This document shows positions 19,894 to 29,569 of a stretch of DNA of 64,000 nt, piece after piece. Made by a program: the position numbers and the translations under genes. The DNA comes from Paraburkholderia caffeinitolerans (GTDB taxonomy: Bacteria; Pseudomonadota; Gammaproteobacteria; Burkholderiales; Burkholderiaceae): NCBI RefSeq assembly GCF_902859945.1, contig NZ_CADIKL010000003.1, positions 124,001-188,000 on the forward strand. The letters are read 5' to 3'. How positions within the stretch are numbered: the first letter of the stretch is position 1; every line of letters begins with the position of its first letter. The notes beneath the pieces are model-generated. The model was not told the origin of the DNA. It did no database searches and saw only the letters and a program-made list of their open reading frames with translations.

Positions 19894-20637
19894 ATGTCAC
19901 GTTTCAAGGTTCTTTACGGGTTTCATGCGGTGACCGCGCGCTTGCGGCACGACGCGTCCACGGTCGAGGATGTCTATTACGACACGACGCGGCGCGATCG
20001 CCGCATGCAGGATTTCCTGCACGCAGCGAAGGAAGCGGGTGTGCGCATCATCGCCGCGGACGAGACGCGCTTGTGGGGCCTCGCGCGCACGGAGCGCCAT
20101 CAAGGCGTGGTCGCGCGCGTGCACGACCTGCCGCTCGCGCAGAACCTGGCCGAGCTGCTCGACGGCATCCAGGGCTCGCCGCTGCTGCTCGTGCTCGACG
20201 GCGTGACCGATCCGCACAACCTCGGCGCATGTCTGCGCGTGGCCGATGCGGCCGGCGCGCACGCCGTGATCGCGCCGCGCGATCGCGCCGTGGGCCTGAA
20301 CGCCACCGCCGCGAAGGTCGCGAGCGGCGCGGCCGATACGGTTCCGTACATCACCGTCACGAACCTCGCGCGCGCGCTGCGCGAACTGAAGGACGCGGGC
20401 GTTTGGGTGGTCGGCACAGCGGGCGAGGCGAGCGCGAGCTTGTACCAGACGAAGCTCGACGGCCCCGTCGCGCTCGTGATGGGCGCCGAAGGCGAGGGCA
20501 TGCGCCGCCTCACGCGCGAAACCTGCGACGAGGTCATGCAGATTCCGATGGCGGGCACGGTCGAGAGCCTGAACGTTTCGGTGGCCTCGGGCGTGTGCCT
20601 GTTCGAGGCGGTGCGTCAACGTTCGGTCGCGCGCTGA
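19894..20637 (+). CDS. rlmB: 23S rRNA (guanosine-2'-O-)-methyltransferase RlmB
   Basis: 247 residues from ATG 19894. SpoU/TrmH (SPOUT) family: motif 1 is [20 protein letters not shown], motif 2 [14 protein letters not shown], motif 3 [20 protein letters not shown]. The N-terminal RNA-binding part starts [19 protein letters not shown]. It methylates G2251 of 23S rRNA in E. coli. The rnr-rlmB pairing supports the name. Confidence 0.93.
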   Translation: MSRFKVLYGFHAVTARLRHDASTVEDVYYDTTRRDRRMQDFLHAAKEAGVRIIAADETRLWGLARTERHQGVVARVHDLPLAQNLAELLDGIQGSPLLLVLDGVTDPHNLGACLRVADAAGAHAVIAPRDRAVGLNATAAKVASGAADTVPYITVTNLARALRELKDAGVWVVGTAGEASASLYQTKLDGPVALVMGAEGEGMRRLTRETCDEVMQIPMAGTVESLNVSVASGVCLFEAVRQRSVAR

Positions 20638-20649
20638 CGCGTCCCGCGC

Positions 20650-21567
20650 ATGTCGATCCTGCGCAAGTCGAGGCTCGGCGTAGTGGCGTTCGCGGCGCTG
20701 GCGCTTGCCGCGTGCGCGCCCGCCACGATGGTCGATCGCGGCGGCTACGTTGCCGACACGCAATATCACGCGCGCAGCACCGACTCGCGCATCCGCTTTC
20801 TCGTGGAGCACTACACGCAGGGCGATGAACCCACCGCGCTCGAAGAGTTGACGCGCGAGAACGTGAGCGCCCATTACCTCGTTCCGGTGCATCCGCCGAT
20901 GCGCGACGGCAAGCCCGTCGTATTGCAACTCGTGCCCGAAGCGCAACGCGCCTGGCACGCGGGCGTGAGCGAGTGGCAGGGCACGACCGAGCTCAACGCG
21001 GCTTCGATCGGCATCGAAAACGTCAATCCGGGACCGCTCGACAACCTACAGGCAACATCACAAGCTACGCAGGAAGGATCTCTGCCGCGCGAGTGGGCGC
21101 CTTGGCCCCCCGATCAGGTCGCGGCGATCATCGCGCTCTCGAAGGACATCGTCACGCGTTACGGTATTGCGCCCACGCGCGTGGTGGGCCATAGCGACAT
21201 CGCGCCTCAGCGCAAGATCGACCCGGGGCCGCTGTTCCCGTGGAAACAGCTTTACGAGGCCGGCGTGGGCGCATGGCCCGACGACGCGACCGTGAAGGCC
21301 GACCTCGCGGGTCGGGCTCCCGACGCGCCGGCCGACGTGCTCGGCCTGCAAACGAAGCTTGCGCGCTATGGCTACGAGGTCCCGACCGATGGCGTGCTCG
21401 ACGCGCGCACGCGACGCGTGTTCGCAGCCTTCCAGATGCACTTTCGGCCACGCGACTACTCGGGCACGCCCGACGCCGAAACCGATGCGATTGCGCAGGC
21501 GCTGCTCGACAAATATGTCGACCGGACGACGCCCGCGCCGGCAGGCGCGAACGAAACGGCGCCTTGA
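20650..21567 (+). CDS. N-acetylmuramoyl-L-alanine amidase, AmiD/AmpD-like lipoprotein
   Basis: 305 residues. A lipobox (ALALAACA) follows a short hydrophobic signal, so the protein is probably a membrane-anchored lipoprotein facing the periplasm. The amidase_2 fold shows zinc-ligand histidines in FLVEHYT, WHAGVSEW and GHSDIAPQRKIDPG. A C-terminal peptidoglycan-binding domain reads LQTKLARYGYEVPTDGVLD. It should cleave the muramic acid-alanine bond during wall recycling. It starts 12 bp after rlmB. Confidence 0.88.
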   Translation: MSILRKSRLGVVAFAALALAACAPATMVDRGGYVADTQYHARSTDSRIRFLVEHYTQGDEPTALEELTRENVSAHYLVPVHPPMRDGKPVVLQLVPEAQRAWHAGVSEWQGTTELNAASIGIENVNPGPLDNLQATSQATQEGSLPREWAPWPPDQVAAIIALSKDIVTRYGIAPTRVVGHSDIAPQRKIDPGPLFPWKQLYEAGVGAWPDDATVKADLAGRAPDAPADVLGLQTKLARYGYEVPTDGVLDARTRRVFAAFQMHFRPRDYSGTPDAETDAIAQALLDKYVDRTTPAPAGANETAP

Positions 21568-21696
21568 ATGCGTTGCGCGAGGTGCGCGAGACATCGTGCA
21601 TCGGTGCGCAGCTTGCATAGTCGCGGCAGCGGTGACACGCAACTCCGGTAAACTATGCGTTTTCCGCGTTTTTCCCTCCTCGGGCAGCTCCCCATC

Positions 21697-22389
21697 ATGA
21701 CTCAAGACGAACTCAAGAAACTGGTCGGCCAGGCCGCCGCAGACTATGTCAACGCGCATGTGCCGGAAGGCGCCGTGATTGGCGTCGGCACCGGCTCGAC
21801 TGCGAATTGTTTCATCGACGCGCTGGCCGCCAGCAAAGGCCGCTATCGCGGCGCCGTATCGAGCTCGGTTGCGACGACGGCGCGCCTCGAAGCGCACGGC
21901 TTCAAGATCTTCGACCTGAACGAGATCGAATCGCTGCCTGTCTATGTGGACGGCGCCGACGAGATCGACGCATCGGGCGCGATGATCAAGGGCGGCGGCG
22001 GGGCGCTCACGCGCGAGAAGATCGTTGCGTCGGTGTCGGAGGTGTTCGTGTGCATCGCCGACGCCAGCAAGCGCGTGAACGTGCTCGGCCAGTTCCCGCT
22101 GCCCATCGAAGTCGTGCCGATGGCGCGCACGGCCATCGGCCGCCGCGTGACGGCGCTGGGCGGCGTGCCGGTGCTGCGCGTGCAGAAGGACGGCACGCCC
22201 TATATCACCGACAACGGCAATGAGATTCTCGACGTGAAGGGCCTGAGCATCAGCGACCCGCGCGCGCTCGAGGCGCAAGTCAACGCATGGCCCGGCGTGG
22301 TGACCGTGGGCCTGTTCGCGGCACGCGGCGCCGACCTGTGCCTGCTCGGCGGCGAGTCGGGCGTCGAACGCATCGATTACAAGGGCTGA
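21697..22389 (+). CDS. rpiA: Ribose-5-phosphate isomerase A
   Basis: 230 residues from ATG 21697. Substrate-loop motifs are intact: [22 protein letters not shown] and [14 protein letters not shown]. It interconverts ribose-5-phosphate and ribulose-5-phosphate in the pentose phosphate pathway. Length is normal for RpiA (about 220). Confidence 0.96.
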   Translation: MTQDELKKLVGQAAADYVNAHVPEGAVIGVGTGSTANCFIDALAASKGRYRGAVSSSVATTARLEAHGFKIFDLNEIESLPVYVDGADEIDASGAMIKGGGGALTREKIVASVSEVFVCIADASKRVNVLGQFPLPIEVVPMARTAIGRRVTALGGVPVLRVQKDGTPYITDNGNEILDVKGLSISDPRALEAQVNAWPGVVTVGLFAARGADLCLLGGESGVERIDYKG

Positions 22390-22577
22390 TAGCCTGCACG
22401 AGCGGCGGCGCGAGCACTGTTATGCGGTGCGCGCGCCGTCAAGTGAGCAAGTCCCTTTTGCAGGTGCCCGCAAATCGTTCAGGGATCCTGATGATGTGGC
22501 CATGCGGGCAGGCTTCGCGACCCGAGCCGTCATGACGAGAAAGCGATGCTGTCTCGTCGTGACGGCCAAGGATTCGC

Positions 22578-23312
22578 TCATTCCACCGTTTCCGCTTGAT
22601 GAAGGCGCGGCAGCAAGCGGTCGAATTCGCGGCGCACGAGGCCGTAGCACTCGCAGGCGCGGGCTTCGAGGCCCTTGCGGTCGAGCACGCGGATGCGGCC
22701 GCGGCTGTGGTGGATCAGGCCTTCGTCGTGCAGCTTGCCGGCCGCTTCGGTGATGCCCTCGCGGCGCACGCCAAGCATGTCCGCGATGAGCTGCTGCGTG
22801 ACCGTCAAGTCGTTCGACGCCACACGGTCCACTTCGATCAGGAGCCAGCGGCACAGCTGCTTGCTGAGCGAATGATGGCGGTTGCAGGCCGCGGTCTGCG
22901 CCACTTGCGTGAGCAGGGCGTGCATGTAGAGCAGCATGAGGCGGCGCAGAAAGTCCGAGCGCGCGAACTGCTGGCGCAGGCTTTGCGCACTCATGCGATA
23001 AGCGAAGCCCGTGCATTGCACCTGCACGCGATTGGGCATGGTTTCGCCGCCCGTGAGCACGGGCACGCCGGTCATGCCTTCGCGGCCTACCGCGGCGATC
23101 TCCACGGAGCTGCCGTCTTCCATCGTCGAGAGCATGGAGATGATGGCCGTGGTCGGAAAATAGACGTGATGAATGCGCTGGCCGGAGTCGCAGAGCAGTT
23201 GTTCGGTGCGCAGATGGACGAGTTCGAGATGCGGTGCGAGTGCTTGCCACTCGTGTGACGGCAGTGCTCCGAGCAAATGGTTGCCGTGCAGATCCGATTG
23301 AAGGGTCAACAT
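22578..23312 (-). CDS. Crp/Fnr-family transcriptional regulator
   Basis: 244 residues. The N-terminal cyclic-nucleotide-binding fold spans about 10-125 (LEIAAVGREGMTG-like turn region), followed by a long helix and the C-terminal winged helix LTVTQQLIADMLGVRREGITEAA. There is no Fnr-type N-terminal cysteine cluster, so it is not an iron-sulphur oxygen sensor. The ligand is unknown. It is divergent from the mannose-1-phosphate gene across a long intergenic region. Confidence 0.88.
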   Translation of the reverse strand: MLTLQSDLHGNHLLGALPSHEWQALAPHLELVHLRTEQLLCDSGQRIHHVYFPTTAIISMLSTMEDGSSVEIAAVGREGMTGVPVLTGGETMPNRVQVQCTGFAYRMSAQSLRQQFARSDFLRRLMLLYMHALLTQVAQTAACNRHHSLSKQLCRWLLIEVDRVASNDLTVTQQLIADMLGVRREGITEAAGKLHDEGLIHHSRGRIRVLDRKGLEARACECYGLVRREFDRLLPRLHQAETVE

Positions 23313-24044
23313 GATTTTGGTCCTCGTGCGAAGCGGCCTTCACCGCCTCTTGTCTTTTCGTTCCGGTCGTCGAACCGTTTTTTGTTTGCCGCTTCCCGTA
23401 GCGGCTATTGGTTCGTCGTGCCGGCCCCATAGTCCCGAATGCGTGCGCTATATCGGCTGTATGCGTCACGCTGTGTGGCGTATCCCACTAAGCAGGGTGT
23501 GTGCCAGAACGACACAAACCTCGTGTGCGCGGGGCTTTGCGGGTGTAACGGTGCGAACGCACCTAAGCAATTCGCCGTTTTTGTTTCAAATCTGTACGAC
23601 GCTTAGGGCAGGCCCGGGTGCCGCCGGAGCATTTTGTAACTAGATGTAACTTGGCAAGTAATTGAATTTATTGGTTTATTTGGTGTTCAAGGGCGCATGT
23701 TCAAAAATGACTCCATGCTGAAACACGCGTGATCGAGGACTGCGGCCGTCCGCGCGTAACGCACGCGGAACCGTTCGAATTTGATTCAGTTGTGTTGCGC
23801 CGCAGGCAATCTGCACGGAGATGTTCGCTCCTGAAACATGGATGCCTGGCCGTACTTGCTCAGCACGTGCGTGCGCAAATCTCTCGTTGCTCGACGGCAC
23901 GCCACTCGTGCGATCAGTGTGGGTATGCGTACAGAGTCGCTCGCTGCGCTTTGCTCCAATGGAGTCCGAATGCCCAGGGGGCGCGAGTCAGCACACGATG
24001 CCGCGCCTGTCCGGGACCAGATATCCGAACGGGGAGCTTCCTGC
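23313..24044. other. Long intergenic region between divergent genes
   Basis: About 730 bases without a supported gene. It must hold the promoters of the leftward Crp/Fnr gene and of the rightward manC-type gene. An AT-rich tract lies near 23630-23710. The distance is unusual and leaves room for an unrecognised small RNA or a long leader. Confidence 0.45.
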
Positions 24045-25658
24045 ATGAACCAGGTCGTTACGCAGGCCGGCTTGATTGCCGCGGCCAATGAACCCGAAGT
24101 CGCACTCGTCGTCCAGCCCGTCGTGCTGGCCGGCGGTTCGGGAACGCGGTTATGGCCGCTTTCGCGCGAACATTGCCCCAAGCAGCTGATCGACCTGCTC
24201 GATGGCGAGTCGCTGCTCGAGGCCACCGTGCGCCGCCTCGATGGTGTGTATGCGCGCGGTGGCGCGTCGGTGCGCAAGGCCGCGCCGCTCGTCGTGAGCA
24301 GCGAGGAACTGCGCCACATGACCGCCGACCGGCTCGGCCGCAGCGGCATGGCGGCGCGCGTCGTGTTCGAGCCGGTCGCGCGCAACACCGCGCCGGCGCT
24401 TACAGTGGCTGCGCTCGCCGCATGCGCGGCGCAGGCAACAGTCGAAACAGCGGCGGAAACCGCATCAGTAAATGCGCCGGCAAAAGCGCCGCAAAACGAT
24501 AGCGATCCGATCCTGGTCGCCATGCCCGCGGATCACCTGATCGCCGATCGGGCCGCGTTTGCCGCCGCGCTGGAAGACGCCGTGACCTACGCGGCGCGTG
24601 GAGCGATCGTCACGCTCGGCGTGCCGCCGCAACGCGCGGAGACGGGCTACGGCTACATCGGCGCCGGCCCGACGCTTGGCGCGAGCGGTGCGCGCACCAT
24701 CGAACGTTTCGTCGAAAAGCCCGATGCCGAGGTTGCCGCGCGTTACGTCGCTTCCGGCGATTACTGGTGGAACAGCGGTATTTTCGTGGTGCGCGCTTCG
24801 GTGTGGCTCGCGGCCATCGCGCGCTGCCGGCCCGCCATCGCGACGCAGTGTGCGCAGGCCTTCGAGCGCGCGAACGTCGATGCGGACGGCGCGATTCATC
24901 TGGATGCGGCGGCGCTGGCCGCGTGTCCTTCCGATTCGATCGACTACGCGGTGATGGAGTCCGTGGGCGCCGATGCGCTTCTGGCGGGCGTGGTCGTGCC
25001 ACTCGTGGCGGGCTGGTCCGATGTTGGCGCGTGGGACGCCGTCTGGCAGGTCTCCGACAAGGACGCGAGCGGCAATGTCGCGCGCGGGCGGGTGCTGTTC
25101 GAAGACTCGACCGAGAGTTTCGCGCACTCCGATGGCCGGCTTGTTGCCTGCGTGGGCGTGCACGGCGTGGTAGTGGTGGAAACCGCCGATGCGGTGCTCG
25201 TCGCGGCCAAGGATCGGGTGCAGAGCGTGAAGGCGATCGTCGGCAAGCTCAAGGCACAACGCGGCGAGGAGGCGCAGCATCACCGCCGCGTCGAACGGCC
25301 GTGGGGCTGCTATGACTCGGTCGACCGCGGGGAGCGCTTCCAGGTCAAGCGCATCGTCGTGAAGCCAGGCGGGCGGCTCTCGTTGCAGATGCATCATCAC
25401 CGCGCCGAGCACTGGGTGGTCGTGCGCGGCACGGCGCGCGTGACGCGCGGCGACGAAGTGTTCCTGATCTCGGAGAACGAGTCCACCTACATTCCGCTCG
25501 GCGTGAAGCACCGGCTCGAAAATCCTGGCAAGACGCCGCTTGAGATCATCGAGGTGCAGTCGGGTGGTTATCTCGGCGAAGACGACATCGTGCGTTTCGA
25601 CGATCAGTACGGGCGTGCGGGAGAACACGAAGACGCGCTCGCAGGGCCAAGAAAGTAG
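24045..25658 (+). CDS. manC: Bifunctional mannose-1-phosphate guanylyltransferase / mannose-6-phosphate isomerase (type II)
   Basis: 537 residues from ATG 24045 (GGGGAG upstream). The nucleotidyltransferase signature VLAGGSGTRLWPLSRE is near residue 29. The C-terminal type II isomerase domain is a cupin with RPWGCYDSVDRGERF, LSLQMHHHRAEHW and PLGVKHRLENPG. It makes GDP-mannose for exopolysaccharide or LPS. An alanine/threonine-rich stretch near residues 125-150 looks like a lineage insertion. It stands alone here, not inside an exopolysaccharide cluster. Confidence 0.92.
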   Translation: MNQVVTQAGLIAAANEPEVALVVQPVVLAGGSGTRLWPLSREHCPKQLIDLLDGESLLEATVRRLDGVYARGGASVRKAAPLVVSSEELRHMTADRLGRSGMAARVVFEPVARNTAPALTVAALAACAAQATVETAAETASVNAPAKAPQNDSDPILVAMPADHLIADRAAFAAALEDAVTYAARGAIVTLGVPPQRAETGYGYIGAGPTLGASGARTIERFVEKPDAEVAARYVASGDYWWNSGIFVVRASVWLAAIARCRPAIATQCAQAFERANVDADGAIHLDAAALAACPSDSIDYAVMESVGADALLAGVVVPLVAGWSDVGAWDAVWQVSDKDASGNVARGRVLFEDSTESFAHSDGRLVACVGVHGVVVVETADAVLVAAKDRVQSVKAIVGKLKAQRGEEAQHHRRVERPWGCYDSVDRGERFQVKRIVVKPGGRLSLQMHHHRAEHWVVVRGTARVTRGDEVFLISENESTYIPLGVKHRLENPGKTPLEIIEVQSGGYLGEDDIVRFDDQYGRAGEHEDALAGPRK

Positions 25659-25719
25659 GCAGGAGAATCCATACAGACTGCTTACGAATTGACATCGAAA
25701 AAGCGGTAAATCACAAAAA

Positions 25720-25777
25720 TCGGGAAACCAAAGGGCCTATCGGGAGAAACTCGGGACCAACTCGGGAGAACTCGGAA
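25720..25777. repeat. Helically phased TCGGRA repeats
   Basis: TCGGGA at 25720, 25740, 25751 and 25762 plus TCGGAA at 25772, spacings 20, 11, 11 and 10. The spacing follows the DNA helical repeat. It lies about 170 bp before the FadR-type regulator and may be a protein-binding array. Confidence 0.4.
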
Positions 25778-25944
25778 AAGCGGGTACGGACAGGGCGTTT
25801 GCCGCGCGATCCTTGCGTCAGGAGATATCCTGGCTGGCGGGTCATGCAATTTGCATGGCAACGTATGACTAAGTTCGACGAAGCACTAGGGCCCACGCAG
25901 CAACCGTCAAACAGGCGCGCTTACGCGGCATCGGGGGAGGGGTC

Positions 25945-26664
25945 ATGGAACTGGGGAATAAGGAACGCTCACTGGTGAGCAAGGTCATGGATGGCCTGAT
26001 TTCGGGCATCGTCGAAGAACGTTACGGCGCGATTCTGCCGCCGCAGGATGTCCTGTCCAAGGAATTCGACGTGAGCCGCACGGTCATGCGCGAAGCGCTG
26101 TCCATGCTGCTCGCGCGCCACATGCTCGACGTGCGGCCCAAGATCGGCACGCGCATCCGGCCCATGCGCGACTGGCGCATGATCGACGAAGACGTAGTGA
26201 GCTGGCGTTTTCGCGCGAAGCCGGACAAGAATTTTCTGCGCGACGTGATCGAGTTTCGCGCGCTGATCGAGCCCGCCGCGTGTGCGCTGGCAGCCGAGCG
26301 CGCGAGCACGGCGGATCTCACCGGCATTCGCGAGGCCTACGAGACGCTGCGCCAGACGAGTCCCGGCGAAGCGGGTTGCGAATCTGCCGATACGCTCCTG
26401 CACACGCGCATTCTTGCCGCGAGCGGCAATCAGTTCTATCAGCAGATGGCGGCTATCATTCGCGGCGCGCTCACGCTCGTGGGTCCCATCCTGAGCCAGC
26501 GCGAGGACGGTTGGATCAACGTGGTCAACGCGCACGGCAGCGTGGTCGACGCGATCGAGCGACGTGCGCCCGAGGACGCGCGCGCGGCCGCGATGGCCAT
26601 GATCGAACTCACCGCCGACGAACTTCACAGCGCGCTTTCGCCCGAGGTTGTCGAGCCGCGCTAA
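25945..26664 (+). CDS. FadR-subfamily GntR regulator
   Basis: 239 residues. The winged helix reads ILPPQDVLSKEFDVSRTVMREAL and is followed by MLDVRPKIGTRI. The C-terminal FCD domain has the histidine pattern of metal-binding members (DTLLHTRILAAS, NVVNAHGSVVDAI). It sits directly before an oxidoreductase gene and may control sugar or sugar-acid use. Its effector is not known. Confidence 0.88.
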   Translation: MELGNKERSLVSKVMDGLISGIVEERYGAILPPQDVLSKEFDVSRTVMREALSMLLARHMLDVRPKIGTRIRPMRDWRMIDEDVVSWRFRAKPDKNFLRDVIEFRALIEPAACALAAERASTADLTGIREAYETLRQTSPGEAGCESADTLLHTRILAASGNQFYQQMAAIIRGALTLVGPILSQREDGWINVVNAHGSVVDAIERRAPEDARAAAMAMIELTADELHSALSPEVVEPR

Positions 26665-26850
26665 CGCTTTCGTGCGTTGCCTGAGCGTCTGATGAGCGTT
26701 CGACTGCGTGAATAATTGCGCGATTCACTGCGCGGTTGCCTGCGCGCGCGCAAGCCCGTATCGTGCGTATTTTTGCTTCGCTGCGGCCGGTGTCCGGTGC
26801 GCGGCGTGCAGGATCACGCAATCGACACAATCGGCGATACGAGGCAAGGC

Positions 26851-27864
26851 ATGGGCGATTCAAGGCACAGCAGCGCAACCAGCAACGCAAGCACATCGGC
26901 CACGATAACCTGGGGCATCGTGGGCGCCGGACGCATCGCGCGCCGTTTCGCGCAGGGCGTGGCGCACGTGCAAGGCGCCCGCGTGGGCGCGGTGTGGTCG
27001 CGCCGCGCGGCGCCGGCCGAGGCGCTTGCGCAGGAGTTCGGCGCCACTGCGTGCGCGAGTTTCGAGGCGCTGCTCGCGAGCGGCGTCGACGCCGTCTATA
27101 TCGCGACGCTGCAGGACAGCCACGCGCACTATGCGGTCGCGGCGCTGGAGGCCGGCCTGCACGTGCTTTGCGAAAAGCCCGCGACGGTGAATGGCGCGCA
27201 ACTCGAGCGCGTGCTGGACGCCGCGCGGCGCGCGCAACGTCTCTTCATGGAGGCGATGAAGCCGCCGTTCTATCCGCTATATCGCGCCTTGCGCGCGCAT
27301 TTGCAGGCCGATCCCATCGGCCCCGTGGGCCTCGTGCGCGCGGGCTGCTCGGTTGCCAACGTTCCCGCCGACCATCCGTCGTTTTCGTTCGAGCACGCGG
27401 GCGGCGCGCTACTCGACATCGGTGTGTACGAGATGTTTCTGGCGGTCGACTGGCTCGGCGCGCCGCGCGAGGTGCAGACCTTCGGGCGTCTGGGCGCCAC
27501 GGGCGTGGATACGTTTGCAAGCCTCAATTGCCAGCATGAAAACGGCATCGCGCAACTCTTCTGCGGGCTCGACCTGCACGGTTTTGGCGATGCGCTGCTG
27601 GCGGGGCCGCTCGGCAACGTAACGATTCATGCGAACTGGTGGAACCCGGCGCGCGCGACGATTCGCTATGTCGACGGCCGCACGGTCGAGTTCGACGAGC
27701 CCTTCGAAGGCGGCGGCCTGAACTACGAGACCGCGCACTTTTGCGAGTTGCTGCGCGCCGGCGTGCTGGAGAGCCCGGTCATGCCGCACGAGACCTCGAG
27801 GCGCATGATCGCGATGGCCGATGCCGCTCGCGCGGCGCTCGGCTTGCGCTTCGACTGCGAGTGA
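26851..27864 (+). CDS. Gfo/Idh/MocA-family oxidoreductase
   Basis: 337 residues from ATG 26851. The N-terminal Rossmann motif is WGIVGAGRIARRFAQG, the conserved EKP is in LCEKPATVN near residue 112, and the C-terminal half has the GGALLDIGVYEM segment typical of the family. It is an NAD(P)-dependent sugar or diol dehydrogenase; the substrate is not evident. It is probably controlled by the FadR-type regulator next to it. Confidence 0.88.
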   Translation: MGDSRHSSATSNASTSATITWGIVGAGRIARRFAQGVAHVQGARVGAVWSRRAAPAEALAQEFGATACASFEALLASGVDAVYIATLQDSHAHYAVAALEAGLHVLCEKPATVNGAQLERVLDAARRAQRLFMEAMKPPFYPLYRALRAHLQADPIGPVGLVRAGCSVANVPADHPSFSFEHAGGALLDIGVYEMFLAVDWLGAPREVQTFGRLGATGVDTFASLNCQHENGIAQLFCGLDLHGFGDALLAGPLGNVTIHANWWNPARATIRYVDGRTVEFDEPFEGGGLNYETAHFCELLRAGVLESPVMPHETSRRMIAMADAARAALGLRFDCE

Positions 27865-27899
27865 CGCTCAGTGTCCCCTCAGTGCCCCCTCAGTGACAC

Positions 27900-28559
27900 T
27901 CAATGCCGCGCGGGCAGCGCGAGGCGTTTTTCATACCAGTGCTGGATCCACTCGAGCACTTGGCAGAGCACCCAGTAGACGGCGGCGGCCGCGAGATAGA
28001 GCGGCAGCGGCTGATACGTCGAAGCGATGATCTCCTGGGCGCTGCGCAGCAGTTCGGTCACGGTGATGACCGAAACGAGCGACGTGTCCTTGATGAGGCT
28101 GATGAGGCTGTTCGAGAGGCTCGGCACCGCAATGCGCAGCGCCTGCGGCGCGATCACGTAGCGCAGCGTCTGGCGCCGCGAGAGCCCCAGGCTATAGGCC
28201 GCGAGCCACTGGCCGCTGTGGATGCCGAGAATCGCGCCGCGCATGCTCTCGGAGAGATAGGCCGCAACGTTCGCGGAGAGCGCGATCACGCCGGCGGGCG
28301 TGGGGTCGAGCGAGATGCCGATGCTCGGCAATCCGTAGTAAATCACGAAGATCTGCACGAGCAGCGGCGTGCCGCGCATGAGGCTCACGTACACGCGCGC
28401 GATGAACACGAGCGAACGGTTCGAGCTGATGCCCATGAGCGCGAGCACCGCACCGCCGACGAGCCCGAAGATCATCGACAGGACTGCGAACTTGACCGTC
28501 AGTACCGCGCCCTGCGCGAGCACCGGCAGCGACTGGATGATGAGCGTGGAGATGGGCAT
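27900..28559 (-). CDS. Polar amino-acid ABC transporter permease
   Basis: 219 residues from ATG 28559. HisM/ArtQ-type permease with about five membrane segments and the family motif RGTPLLVQIFVIYYGLP. The EAA loop region follows near LGLSRRQTLRYVIAPQALRIAVPSL. It works with the binding protein just upstream (28647-29444). No ATPase gene is next to them, so one must be encoded elsewhere. Confidence 0.9.
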   Translation of the reverse strand: MPISTLIIQSLPVLAQGAVLTVKFAVLSMIFGLVGGAVLALMGISSNRSLVFIARVYVSLMRGTPLLVQIFVIYYGLPSIGISLDPTPAGVIALSANVAAYLSESMRGAILGIHSGQWLAAYSLGLSRRQTLRYVIAPQALRIAVPSLSNSLISLIKDTSLVSVITVTELLRSAQEIIASTYQPLPLYLAAAAVYWVLCQVLEWIQHWYEKRLALPARH

Positions 28560-28600
28560 GGGAGGACGGGGATGGGAAGCGCTCGCGAGGCGAGCTATAA

Positions 28601-28633
28601 AAAACAAGGGGCGGCGCCCTGGGATGCCGCCCC
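28601..28633 (-). terminator. Attenuator-like hairpin between binding-protein and permease genes
   Basis: GGGGCGGC/GCCGCCCC arms with a 10-nt loop at 28608-28633, followed on the minus strand by a T-rich tract. Partial termination here would give more binding protein than permease, as is common in such operons. Confidence 0.6.
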
Positions 28634-28646
28634 GTGACTTGCATCG

Positions 28647-29444
28647 TTACTTCGTGATCGGCTTGGTCACGTCGATGCCGAACCACTTGTCCGAGATCTT
28701 CGTGAAGGTGCCGTCGGCTTCGAGTTGGGCCATGGCGTCGTCGATGGCCTTGGCGAACTTCGGATTACCCTTCTTGAACGGAATGGCCGACGGGTTGCCG
28801 GTGCCGACCATCGCGCCCGTGCGCAGCGGCAGCTGCGAGTTCTTCAGCAGGTAGGCGAGCATCAGGCGGTCGTTGAGCGCCGCGTCCAGACGGCCGGCCG
28901 CGAGGTCGCGCAGGTATTCCGGCGCACCGGGATAGGTCTTCACGTCGATGCCCGGCACCGACTTCGCCATGTCCATGTAGTTGGTGCCCAGACCCACGCC
29001 GAGCTTCTTGCCCTTAAGCTCTTCGAGCGACGTGAACTGGCGCGTATCGTCCTTGCGCTGAATGAGTTGCGCGGCCGAGTACGTGTAGGCCGGCGAGAAG
29101 TCGAGCACGGCCTTGCGCTGGTCGGTGACGCCCACCTGGTTGACGATCACGTCGAATTTGCCGGCCTGCAGACCCGCGATGATGCCGCTCCATTCGGTCG
29201 TGACGAATTCGGGCTTCAGGCCCATCTTCGTGGCCACGGCCTTGGCGATGTCGACGTCAAAGCCAACCAGATCGCCGTTGGGCGCCTTCGAGTTGAACGG
29301 CGGGAACGTGCCTTCGAGGCCGATGCGCAGCGTGCCGCGCGCCTTCGCCTGATCGAGCAGGTCTTCGGCGTGGGCGCTCGCTGCAACGAACGATGCGCCG
29401 ACGAGTGCGAGCGCAAGGAGCTTTTTCAGCAAGGCGACTTTCAT
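28647..29444 (-). CDS. Periplasmic amino-acid (cystine-like) binding protein
   Basis: 265 residues from ATG 29444. The signal peptide ends near ASAHA-ED. The SBP family 3 pattern follows: LRIGLEGTFPPFNSKAPNGD and GFDVDIAKAVATKMGLKPEF, with TEWSGIIAGLQAGKFDVIVNQ. These resemble FliY/TcyA cystine-binding proteins. It delivers its ligand to the permease encoded downstream. Confidence 0.9.
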   Translation of the reverse strand: MKVALLKKLLALALVGASFVAASAHAEDLLDQAKARGTLRIGLEGTFPPFNSKAPNGDLVGFDVDIAKAVATKMGLKPEFVTTEWSGIIAGLQAGKFDVIVNQVGVTDQRKAVLDFSPAYTYSAAQLIQRKDDTRQFTSLEELKGKKLGVGLGTNYMDMAKSVPGIDVKTYPGAPEYLRDLAAGRLDAALNDRLMLAYLLKNSQLPLRTGAMVGTGNPSAIPFKKGNPKFAKAIDDAMAQLEADGTFTKISDKWFGIDVTKPITK

Positions 29445-29569
29445 TGTTTTCCTCTTGTTTTGCTGCGGTTTTGTAGCGAGCCCGAGGATTCCCCGGACCT
29501 GCCGTCTTCTGGAGCGGCGTTCATGGCCCGATGCGCGCCATGCGTCGCACATGGCCTGAAACTATAGCC

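Noticed and set aside
25720..25777. CRISPR-like array
   Set aside because: Units are 6 bases with 4-14 base gaps and no spacers of constant length, so this is not a CRISPR array.
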